From: Bacillota bacterium
GTDB taxonomy: Bacteria > Bacillota > Bacilli > Alicyclobacillales > SLC66
Assembly: GCA_021797415.1 (NCBI GenBank)
Contig: JAJZZT010000321.1
Location: 1-5,158 of the forward strand
DNA length: 5,158 bases
Direction of reading: 5' to 3'
The position numbers and the translations under genes were made by a program. This document shows positions 1 to 4,848 of this stretch, one piece after another. The notes beneath the pieces were generated by a model. That model was not told where the DNA came from. It was given only the letters and a program-made list of their open reading frames with translations, and did no database searches. The number at the start of each line of letters is the position of its first letter. Within the stretch, counting starts at the first letter, position 1.

Positions 1-764
1 CCATACGGGTCATTCCGGCAAACGGACAGTGGGATTCGCTGGAGAATAGCGGGATGTCGCACAGTCAGCTTGCGCAGGTGCGGAATGCGCTGCAAAAAGG
101 CGGGGTAGGGGTCGTGCTTGGCCGGGTCGGCTCAGGAAAGAGCACCACGCTGCACGCCATGTTGCGTGAACGGAGTTCGGTCGGCGCCACGGTGGTGACG
201 ATTGAGGATCCTGTGGAGCGCAGGGTGGACGGATATCAGCAGATTGAGGTGGACGAGCGCCATGGTCTTACGTTTGCGGTGGCGTTGCGAGCCGCGCTGC
301 GCCAGGATCCGGATATTCTGATGGTCGGGGAGATTCGCGACAGTGAGACGGCGGAAACCGCTGTGCGGGCGGGACTGACAGGACACTTGGTATTGACCAC
401 CATGCATGCGGACGATGTCGGTCAGGTCGCGGCGCGCTTCCTCGAACTGGGTGTCGGAGCCCGGTACGTCCAGGAAGCATTGCGTATTGCGATTTGGCAG
501 AAGCTTGTCGAGATCATCTGTCCGGACTGTCGCGGGACAGGTTGCGGCCAATGCGCCGGAATTGGCGTGCTGGGCAGGAGGGCGGTATTTGAAGTGGCGA
601 TGTGCGAAAATGGGCGGACCGACCCGGCGCACGACGCAAACGTCGTATGTGAAGCGCAAACCGATTTTCGGGAGGTGCCAACCATTCGTGCGGCAGCGCG
701 CAAACGCCAGAACGTTCGAGTTGCTCTTGGACGATCTGACGGAACTGGTCGAGTCCGGCGTTGA
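1..764 (+). CDS. comGA: ComGA-type competence pseudopilus assembly ATPase (5' partial)
   Basis: Cytoplasmic GspE/PilB-family secretion ATPase that powers assembly of the competence pseudopilus with ComGB. The frame is open to the left edge, and the codons before the ATG at 54 (reading RVIP..WDSLENSGM) match the family's linker before Walker A, so that ATG is internal and the true start is outside the window. Numbering from the ATG at 54: Walker A GRVGSGKS at 23-30, Asp box TIEDPVE at 49-55, Walker B RQDPDILMVGEIRD at 83-96, His box TGHLVLTTMHAD at 109-120, and a compact zinc-type tetracysteine (C156, C159, C164, C167; CX2CX4CX2C). GRRAVFEVAM closes the recognisable domain near base 602. The last 50 or so codons overlap comGB; over the final 23 codons only about 8 end in G/C, so the tail is probably little constrained as protein. 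Family assignment is firm; the exact functional C-terminus is not. Confidence 0.93.
   Translation, partial: IRVIPANGQWDSLENSGMSHSQLAQVRNALQKGGVGVVLGRVGSGKSTTLHAMLRERSSVGATVVTIEDPVERRVDGYQQIEVDERHGLTFAVALRAALRQDPDILMVGEIRDSETAETAVRAGLTGHLVLTTMHADDVGQVAARFLELGVGARYVQEALRIAIWQKLVEIICPDCRGTGCGQCAGIGVLGRRAVFEVAMCENGRTDPAHDANVVCEAQTDFREVPTIRAAARKRQNVRVALGRSDGTGRVRR
576..582 (+). promoter_or_regulatory. Ribosome binding site that favours a TTG start for comGB
   Basis: AGGAGGG lies six bases before the TTG at 589. The alternative starts, ATG at 610 and GTG at 649, have no comparable site at proper spacing. The site is inside the 3' part of comGA, as expected for coupled translation. Confidence 0.5.
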
Positions 765-1713
765 TCTTGACGGTTCCTTGCGGATCGTTGCGGCGCGCGG
801 TAGACAGGTGGCGGAAACGGCGACGCATGTACACCAGGCGCTGCGCGGAGGCAGCCAGATAGCCGATGCGCTTTGGCGGTTGGGTTGCCCGGAGATGGTT
901 GTCGGCATGGTGCGGGTCGGTGAATTGACAGGAGAGTTGGGGAGAGCCATCCACAGCTCCGCCGATTATTTGACAAGGCGCCGCTTGCGAATGGAGCGCT
1001 TGCGCAAGGCGCTGGCCTATCCAGTTCTGCTCGCGGTGCTGTCGACCGTTGTCGTGTATATTCTGGATTTCGCTGTCCTGCCGGATTTTCAGGAGATGTA
1101 TCAAGCGCTCGGTGTCGGCATGAGTCCCAGCATGGTGTGGTGGGTGCACACGGCCGTACGGGTGTCCGAGCTAGTGCCGGGGCTTTTGCTCGCGAGCCTC
1201 GCAGGCGTCTGGCTGTTGCACAGGGCGGCGGGCCGTCCGGTCAGGCGCCGCATTGCAACTATTCTCCTGGGCTGGCGATGGGCGAGAGGATGGATGCAAT
1301 ACTACATCGCCAGGCGGGTATGGGAGGTGCTGTCATTTGCCTTAAACGGCGGCATGGACCTGCTTGCGGCGCTGCACGCGCTGGAGCGATCCGACGAGAT
1401 GGGCATGGCGGATGTCTGGCGCGAAGTGGTTGGGCAGGTGGAACATGGCCTTCCATTGTCCGCGGCGCTGCAGCGACGTCCGGAGATGCCCGAGGCTGTA
1501 TTGAGCCTGTTGCATGTCGCGGAACACACCGGGGATATCGCGCTCGGGGCAAAGCGCATCTACCGGCATCTCGACGGCGTTGTGGAACGGACGGTCGACC
1601 GTCTGCTGGAGGGCATCGAACCTGTTGCGACGATCATCCTCGGAGGAGTGGTGGGAGGAGCCACGCTGCTGTTTTTTTATCCCATGCTTGAGCTGATCAG
1701 GCAGATGGCTTAG
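589..1713 (+). CDS. comGB: ComGB-type polytopic membrane platform protein
   Basis: GspF/PilC-family inner-membrane protein on which the pseudopilus is built and which contacts the ATPase. With the TTG start it has 374 residues, slightly long for ComGB (usually 320-350); the reading frame is open further upstream but has no better start. Two T2SSF-like halves are visible: the first carries VGELTGEL at 110-117 and the second AEHTGDIA at 311-318, the repeated family signature. Hydrophobic segments lie at about 145-170, 195-212 and 342-368, the usual three-helix pattern, with the last helix near the C-terminus. The first 35-40 residues are basic and not recognisable; clear homology starts at about ARTFELLLDDL. 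It overlaps comGA by 176 bases in another frame, where comGB shows the stronger G/C third-position bias. The stop at 1711 overlaps the comGC ribosome binding site. Start could instead be ATG 610 or GTG 649. Confidence 0.88.
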   Translation: MKWRCAKMGGPTRRTTQTSYVKRKPIFGRCQPFVRQRANARTFELLLDDLTELVESGVDLDGSLRIVAARGRQVAETATHVHQALRGGSQIADALWRLGCPEMVVGMVRVGELTGELGRAIHSSADYLTRRRLRMERLRKALAYPVLLAVLSTVVVYILDFAVLPDFQEMYQALGVGMSPSMVWWVHTAVRVSELVPGLLLASLAGVWLLHRAAGRPVRRRIATILLGWRWARGWMQYYIARRVWEVLSFALNGGMDLLAALHALERSDEMGMADVWREVVGQVEHGLPLSAALQRRPEMPEAVLSLLHVAEHTGDIALGAKRIYRHLDGVVERTVDRLLEGIEPVATIILGGVVGGATLLFFYPMLELIRQMA

Positions 1714-1725
1714 GAGGTTAAAAAG

Positions 1726-2124
1726 ATGGGGTTGCGGATCATCGGGCGAAGCAAAAGAAGTGGGCGCAACAAGGGAGAGGACGGGTTTACGCTGGTGGAG
1801 ATGGTCGTGGCGCTGTTCATCGCCGCGGTGATCATGGCCATCGCGATTCCCAATCTGCAGGCCGCCGGAGTCAAGGCGGCCGTCACGGGCTGCGAGGGCA
1901 ACCAGAGGATGATCCGCGCCGCTCTCGCCGAGTACTACATGTCCCACCACCAGTTTCCGCAGGAGGCCACGGTTGCGGGCGATCTGGCCGATCTGAAGGC
2001 GGCGGGCCTGTTGCAATCGACGCCTGTCTGTCCGAGCGGAGGACAGTACACGATCACCATCTCGCCGGACGGGCAGACGGCAACCGTATCCTGCACGGTG
2101 CACGGGGAACTGGGTGATCAATAG
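1726..2124 (+). CDS. comGC: ComGC-type major competence pseudopilin
   Basis: Major subunit of the competence pseudopilus, made as a prepilin and cleaved by the prepilin peptidase ComC (not in this window). The 132-residue product has a basic 20-residue leader ending in G20, the class III cleavage site G20|FTLVE, Glu at mature position 5, and a hydrophobic helix ending in a Pro at mature position 22 (AIPNLQ), all classic for type IV pilins. Three cysteines (C56, C102, C123) could provide the intramolecular disulfide typical of ComGC, but which two pair is unknown. Start choice is secure: AGGAGG at 1712-1717, formed partly by the comGB stop, is eight bases before the ATG. The next gene begins at the base after its stop. 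The position right after comGB and its length fit the family. Confidence 0.93.
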   Translation: MGLRIIGRSKRSGRNKGEDGFTLVEMVVALFIAAVIMAIAIPNLQAAGVKAAVTGCEGNQRMIRAALAEYYMSHHQFPQEATVAGDLADLKAAGLLQSTPVCPSGGQYTITISPDGQTATVSCTVHGELGDQ

Positions 2125-2592
2125 ATGCGGGACGATCGGGGTTTTTCCTTGATCGAGACGGTCGTCGCCGTCTTTCTCTCGGCGGTGATGGCGGCGATCG
2201 CTTGGCCTGATTTTCGCTCCATGTATGACAGGGGGCAGTTGGACGTGACAAGCGACTTTCTTGTGGCTGATCTGTCGACTGCTCAGGTGGTCGCATTCGA
2301 CCTGGACAAGTATGAGGAGGTCCGTTTTGCGCCATTCGGGGATTATTACCAGATTTATCTGGACGGTGCGGGGTACGAGTCCTTTCGCTCCTTCGCCTCT
2401 CCGACACGATATTTTGAAGGGTATCTCCATCTTCCGGAACCGTATTTGCGCTTTTATGGCTCGGGGGGAGTCAGTGAGAGCGGGCAGATCGGACTGGTTG
2501 ATCCGGAAGGGGATGTGCGCGACATCGTCGTCTCGCTCGGGTTCGGCGTATTGCGTCCGTATCGCCACATGGTTGGAGGAGGGGTCGCTTGA
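2125..2592 (+). CDS. comGD: ComGD-type minor pseudopilin (GspH-like)
   Basis: A 155-residue prepilin with a very short leader (MRDDRG), cleavage site G6|FSLIE, Glu at mature position 5 and a hydrophobic helix to about residue 27. The C-terminal half has the GspH-like pattern FYGSGGVSESGQIGLVD followed by a beta-rich end. It has no cysteines. The ATG immediately follows the comGC stop (TAGATG) with only weak Shine-Dalgarno sequence upstream, so translation is probably coupled to comGC. It is expected to be a low-abundance subunit that helps start the pseudopilus at the membrane. The name rests on operon position and pilin motif; minor Com pilins diverge too far for the sequence alone to separate D from other minor subunits. 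Confidence 0.82.
   Translation: MRDDRGFSLIETVVAVFLSAVMAAIAWPDFRSMYDRGQLDVTSDFLVADLSTAQVVAFDLDKYEEVRFAPFGDYYQIYLDGAGYESFRSFASPTRYFEGYLHLPEPYLRFYGSGGVSESGQIGLVDPEGDVRDIVVSLGFGVLRPYRHMVGGGVA
2575..2584 (+). promoter_or_regulatory. Ribosome binding site setting the TTG start of comGE
   Basis: GGAGGAGGGG near the end of comGD, with its AGGAGG core six bases before the TTG at 2589. Upstream in this frame there is no ATG, GTG or TTG for at least 20 codons, so this site decides the start and excludes a conventional leader peptide. Confidence 0.65.
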
Positions 2593-2978
2593 ATCTCGCG
2601 GAGGCGTGCGTTGCCATATGGATCATGAGCATCGTCCTCGTCATCGCGGTCACGTTCCAGGCAAGCGCGTTGCTGGCCGTAAAACGGTCGGCCGAACGCC
2701 AGCAGGCGCTCTATCTCTGTCAGGGCGATATGGAACAGATCGGCAGAGCGCTGTCCCAGGGAGGCGCGTTGTCCCAGGGAGGCGCGTTGTCCCAGGGAGG
2801 CGCGTTGTCGGTTCCCGATGTCCAGACGGTTGGAGATGAGCGCTTCCCCGTTTCGTACAAGGTGCAGTCGGTGGGCTCCGGTTTGGCAGTGATTTCTGTG
2901 ACGGTGGGTTATGGCAGGCCAGTTTTGGCGCAGTCCGTCACGCTCTGGACGTGGCAGGCGGTAAAAACGGGGGCTTGA
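2589..2978 (+). CDS. comGE: ComGE-position minor pseudopilin lacking a leader peptide
   Basis: A 129-residue small protein that begins MNLAE and runs straight into a hydrophobic helix (about residues 6-31), followed by a hydrophilic, beta-prone C-terminal domain. The N-terminus matches the mature part of a type IV pilin, with Glu at position 5, but there is no basic leader and no G|F cleavage site; the in-frame codons before the TTG read RRGR. It could therefore enter the pseudopilus without processing, or the true start is a non-canonical codon. Residues 54-74 are three exact ALSQGG units plus ALS, encoded by an 18-bp tandem repeat. The TTG overlaps the comGD stop (TTGA), and a strong ribosome binding site supports it. 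Assigned to comGE by position between the D and F genes; the sequence is too divergent to name with certainty. Confidence 0.72.
   Translation: MNLAEACVAIWIMSIVLVIAVTFQASALLAVKRSAERQQALYLCQGDMEQIGRALSQGGALSQGGALSQGGALSVPDVQTVGDERFPVSYKVQSVGSGLAVISVTVGYGRPVLAQSVTLWTWQAVKTGA
2748..2809 (+). repeat. 18-bp tandem repeat within comGE
   Basis: Three consecutive 18-base units (2748-2765, 2766-2783, 2784-2801) followed by 8 bases of a fourth. Units two and three are identical and unit one differs by a single base (CTG for TTG). Because 18 is a multiple of three, gain or loss of units keeps the frame and changes the number of ALSQGG hexapeptides. Confidence 0.97.
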
Positions 2979-2984
2979 CGCGTC

Positions 2985-3455
2985 ATGATTCGGAAATTCA
3001 GCGTTTCCTCTCAAGGCTTTTCCTTATTGGAGGTTCTGATGGCCATGACTATATCGGGGATCGCTCTGGTGGCCGGGGTATCCGCCTTGGTGAGCATGGA
3101 TCAGGTTTCAGAGCGTACGCGGGGAATCTCCGCGGCCATGCAGGATTTGTGGGTGATCGACCATGTGACGGGACGCGATCTGCGTTTTGCATCCTCCTTC
3201 AGCTTTTCCGGTTCCATGCTAACGGTGGACCGCGCAGACGGCGCGGTGCTGACCTACTCGCTGTCGCCTGTGACAGCGACCGCATTTCGGTCGGCGGGCG
3301 GCATGGGCGACGCAATCATGGCGTCTCAAGTCGCCGGATGGTCTTTTTCCGTTCTTCCCTTTGGTGGACTCGGGATACTGATGCGTGAAACGCGGGGAGG
3401 TGAGGAGTGTGACGGCCGGTTCATTTTCCCGTTTGCACTGGGCGCGGCAGGATGA
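2985..3455 (+). CDS. comGF: ComGF-position minor pseudopilin
   Basis: A 156-residue prepilin with an 11-residue leader, cleavage site G11|FSLLE, Glu at mature position 5, and a hydrophobic helix to about residue 36. The remainder resembles the PilW/GspJ/ComGF type of minor pilin: a long helix extension (SERTRGISAAMQDLWVID) followed by short beta stretches (LTVDRADGAVLTYSL). Only one cysteine is present (near residue 141), so no internal disulfide is possible. It starts six bases after the comGE stop; the G-rich run at 2969-2973 is a modest ribosome binding site. Its 3' end overlaps the next gene by 47 bases. Assignment to ComGF is by order in the operon; GspJ-like function as a tip subunit is inference. 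Confidence 0.78.
   Translation: MIRKFSVSSQGFSLLEVLMAMTISGIALVAGVSALVSMDQVSERTRGISAAMQDLWVIDHVTGRDLRFASSFSFSGSMLTVDRADGAVLTYSLSPVTATAFRSAGGMGDAIMASQVAGWSFSVLPFGGLGILMRETRGGEECDGRFIFPFALGAAG
3396..3403 (+). promoter_or_regulatory. Ribosome binding site that selects the GTG start of comGG
   Basis: GGAGGTGA is an eight-base match to the 16S anti-Shine-Dalgarno and sits five bases before the GTG at 3409. The GTG at 3385 in the same frame has no comparable site, so 3409 is the better start. Confidence 0.7.
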
Positions 3456-3855
3456 CAGCGGGTTCGTGCTGCCGTTTTCCCTCATGCTGCTCAGCGTCGC
3501 TGCAGTCCTCGCGGCCGCAGTGCTGTATACCGCGAATCATGCGGCTATCCGGGTGACGCGGGAAGAAGACGGTATAAGAGCGCATGAACTTGCCCGTTCC
3601 GCCCTTGAATGGGGGGTCGCAAAAGCGCTTGCCGGACAGACGGGCACGTATCGTTTTGTCTATGCGGGTGACGGGGAGCTGTCTGTCACGATCAGCTCCG
3701 GCGGCGGCGCGCCGAGTGCGACGACGCCGAGTGCGACGGATTCCACCGTCACGTTGAGCGCCGTCGGCACGACCGTGTATGGTGGAAAAGCCGCCATCAG
3801 CGCGGTGCTAAACGTTTCCCGGGATGAATGGTCCACGTGGACAGATTCTCCATGA
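3409..3855 (+). CDS. comGG: ComGG-type minor pseudopilin (GspK/PilX-like N-terminus)
   Basis: A 148-residue prepilin starting at GTG 3409, with an 18-residue leader, cleavage site G18|FVLPF and a hydrophobic helix to about residue 41. Mature position 5 is Phe rather than Glu and position 4 is Pro. Absence of Glu5 and a GF..P motif are features of ComGG and of the tip subunit GspK, which supports naming it ComGG. After the helix comes IRAHELARSALEWGVAKALA, the amphipathic helix typical of PilX/GspK-type proteins, then a beta-rich tail with a Ser/Thr/Ala/Pro linker (PSATTPSAT). It is the last comG gene; the upstream gene overlaps it by 47 bases. An alternative start at GTG 3385 would add eight residues. 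Confidence 0.8.
   Translation: MTAGSFSRLHWARQDDSGFVLPFSLMLLSVAAVLAAAVLYTANHAAIRVTREEDGIRAHELARSALEWGVAKALAGQTGTYRFVYAGDGELSVTISSGGGAPSATTPSATDSTVTLSAVGTTVYGGKAAISAVLNVSRDEWSTWTDSP
3712..3738 (+). repeat. Short direct repeat in comGG
   Basis: CCGAGTGCGACG occurs at 3712-3723 and again at 3727-3738, separated by ACG. It encodes PSAT-T-PSAT, a flexible linker in the product, and may reflect a past in-frame duplication of 15 bases. Confidence 0.85.
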
Positions 3856-3937
3856 GCGCCGTGGGGTTCGCCTGCTGTCGACGGAAGGCGGATGGAAAGC
3901 GGTATGCCGTGCGCGGACGAATTTGTGTTACCTGAAA

Positions 3938-3980
3938 ACGCCGTAAAGTCTCCGGATTCATCTGTGGGGATATAAGGCGT
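3938..3980 (+). repeat. Left-end imperfect hairpin of the IS remnant
   Basis: ACGCC at 3938-3942 pairs with GGCGT at 3976-3980, and further partial pairing continues inward (GTAAAGTCTCC against GGGGATATAA with mismatches and G-T pairs). The apex holds GGATTCATC, which is repeated in the right-end hairpin. Such subterminal hairpins are what TnpA recognises in this family. Confidence 0.55.
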
Positions 3981-4033
3981 GCCTTTCCGTCTTGGTACTG
4001 GGAATAAGCAGGGAATAGTAGTATACTGATGTC

Positions 4034-4304
4034 ATGGAATACAGAGCCAATCGAAATGTGGTCTACTCCTGAAAGTATCATGTCGTCTGGTGCCCGAAAT
4101 ATCGACGCCGTTGATCCGCAGTTGGGCATCCACCGCTTGGTCAAGCTTCTCAAAGGGCGTTCTTCCCGGTTGCTGAGCGAGGAGTTCCCGTGGCTCAAAA
4201 ACCGCTTGCCCACGCTCTGGCCGAATTCCTATTTTGTCTCCACGGTGGGAGGTGCGCCGCTTGCGGTTATCAAGCAGTACATCGATAACCAATAGCACGT
4301 CTAA
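4034..4304 (+). pseudogene. tnpA: tnpA remnant, IS200/IS605 Y1 transposase
   Basis: The start reads MEYRANRNVVYS, a stop (TGA at 4070 where the family has a Cys codon), then KYHVVWCPKYRRR to 4111. The frame then shifts, and VDPQLGIHRLVKLLKGRSSR onward continues in another frame to KQYIDNQ, where TAG at 4293 replaces the usual Lys codon before HV and the ancestral TAA at 4302. Roughly 40-45 residues between YRRR and VDPQ are missing, and this is where the family carries its HUH metal-binding pair (DHVHLL-type). The tail Tyr in KQYIDNQ, the probable catalytic nucleophile, remains. Four independent lesions (two nonsense codons, a deletion and its frameshift) make it clearly inactive. Identification rests on my memory of the family consensus, which matches closely on both sides of the deletion. 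Confidence 0.88.
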
Positions 4305-4760
4305 CCAAAGGGAACGCACCCCTTCTTTCGTCTGTGAGATTCCGCTTCGCGTGACAAGGCGGCAGGAGAAGAAGCTGGAGGCTCGTTTTGAAGCGGCCCG
4401 GCAACTGTACAACACGCTTTTGGTCGAAGCCAGGCGGCGTCTGGTTCTGTTTCGGCAATCGGTCTGGTATACAGATGAACAAGGCCGCTTCAACAAAGGG
4501 AAGCGTCCCACCAAGAAGAGCCGCCGGCAACAGGAGACCCAAGCGGAACTGGCCGACCTGTTCCGGCGCGAAGCGGCGCATCGCAAGACCCTGCACGGGC
4601 AGATGGTGAATCGGATCCTCGCAATGGGATCCGATGGCGTCTTTGGACGCCCGAGTCAGAGCGGGTCGTCCGAAAAGAGAGCTTGCCCACGCATGAGGCG
4701 TCGGATGGTGTAGCGAAGGCGAAAGCCAGTGCGAGAGCCGACGAGAGTGCAGCGGTATAG
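4297..4760 (+). pseudogene. tnpB: tnpB remnant, IS605 RNA-guided nuclease (OrfB)
   Basis: TnpB is the RuvC-type, omega-RNA-guided nuclease that accompanies TnpA. The N-terminal part reads TPSFVCEIPLRVTRRQEKKL..FEAARQLYNTLL and runs to about VNRILAMG (4629), about 110 residues, matching the N-terminal domain of a TnpB subfamily common in GC-rich Firmicutes. It then jumps, with a frame change near 4641, to a short tail (WTPESERVV..SLPTHEA..) ending at TAG 4758. The RuvC catalytic region and zinc ribbon, well over 200 residues, are gone. No ATG starts the N-terminal frame: SNQRERTPSF is preceded by ACG at 4297, which may be a mutated ATG that once overlapped the tnpA end (CATGTCTAA), as inference. 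The assignment of the tail is less sure than that of the N-terminal part. Confidence 0.8.
4610..4635 (+). repeat. Perfect 9-bp inverted repeat at the tnpB deletion junction
   Basis: ATCGGATCC at 4610-4618 and GGATCCGAT at 4627-4635 are exact reverse complements around an eight-base loop (TCGCAATG). It coincides with the point where the recognisable N-terminal TnpB sequence ends. Confidence 0.9.
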
Positions 4761-4771
4761 GCTTTTAGAAC

Positions 4772-4793
4772 CCCCTTGGATTCATCCATGGGG
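4772..4793 (+). repeat. Right-end hairpin of the IS remnant
   Basis: CCCC (4772-4775) pairs with GGGG (4790-4793) and TGGA (4777-4780) with TCCA (4785-4788), with one T-T mismatch and a TTCA loop. The form and its position just past the tnpB tail are typical of the right end of IS605-family elements, where the 3' end of the TnpB guide RNA also lies. It lacks a following T run, so it is not read as a rho-independent terminator. Confidence 0.7.
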
Positions 4794-4837
4794 AGAGGGC
4801 TCAGTCTGTCATCGAACCTCTTTAGAGCTCGGTATCC

Positions 4838-4843
4838 GGAGGA
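4838..4843 (+). promoter_or_regulatory. Ribosome binding site of aroK
   Basis: GGAGGA lies five bases before the ATG at 4849 and falls outside the IS remnant, so the translation signal of aroK survived the insertion. No convincing promoter is seen in the 45 bases between the IS end and the ATG. Confidence 0.75.
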
Positions 4844-4848
4844 TTTTT

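Larger units (their letters stand above)
3932..4803 (+). mobile_element. Decayed IS200/IS605-family element (approximate ends)
   Basis: Remnant of a single-strand 'peel and paste' transposon inserted between comGG and aroK. It holds, in order, a left-end imperfect hairpin, a tnpA pseudogene, a tnpB pseudogene in the usual same-strand, slightly overlapping arrangement, and a right-end hairpin. Both ends contain GGATTCATC followed shortly by TGGGGA. The left boundary is set after a TTAC at 3928-3931, the kind of tetranucleotide such elements insert behind; the right boundary is placed about ten bases past the right hairpin, at CTCA. Neither boundary is proven because the family makes no target duplication. 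About 870 bases remain of an element that would normally be roughly 1.7-2 kb. It cannot move on its own, but intact ends might allow mobilisation by a related TnpA elsewhere in the genome. Confidence 0.8.

Noticed and set aside
406..588. Upstream extension of comGB to ATG 406 (435 residues)
   Set aside because: That stretch overlaps the conserved His-box to tetracysteine region of comGA in another frame, has no pilus-platform homology and no ribosome binding site.
1342..2568. Long minus-strand open frame of 408 codons opposite comGB-comGD
   Set aside because: It lies antisense to three well-supported pilus genes, shows no recognisable domain and is a composition effect of GC-rich coding DNA.
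3831..3842. Perfect 12-bp palindrome GTCCACGTGGAC at the end of comGG
   Set aside because: It lies within coding sequence for STW residues and has no second copy or other context; a single palindrome of this size is weak evidence of an operator.
3869..3890. CGCCT/AGGCG inverted repeat after comGG as a transcription terminator
   Set aside because: Only five base pairs around a 12-base loop and no T run follows, so it does not look like a rho-independent terminator.
4000..4017. GGGAATA repeated at 4000-4006 and 4011-4017, iteron-like
   Set aside because: Two 7-base copies inside an IS end are too few to support an origin or a protein-binding array.
3992..4033. TATACT (4022-4027) resembling a -10 box with TTGGTA (3992-3997) upstream of tnpA
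   Set aside because: Spacing to TTGGTA is 24 bases, the better-spaced TGGGAA matches the -35 consensus at only three of six bases, and the -10 is six bases from the ATG. Not supportable as a promoter.
4029..4295. Open frame of 88 codons starting at ATG 4029 as a small intact gene
   Set aside because: Its first 27 codons are out of frame relative to the tnpA start; only the part after 4110 is real TnpA sequence. It is an accident of the deletion, not a new gene.
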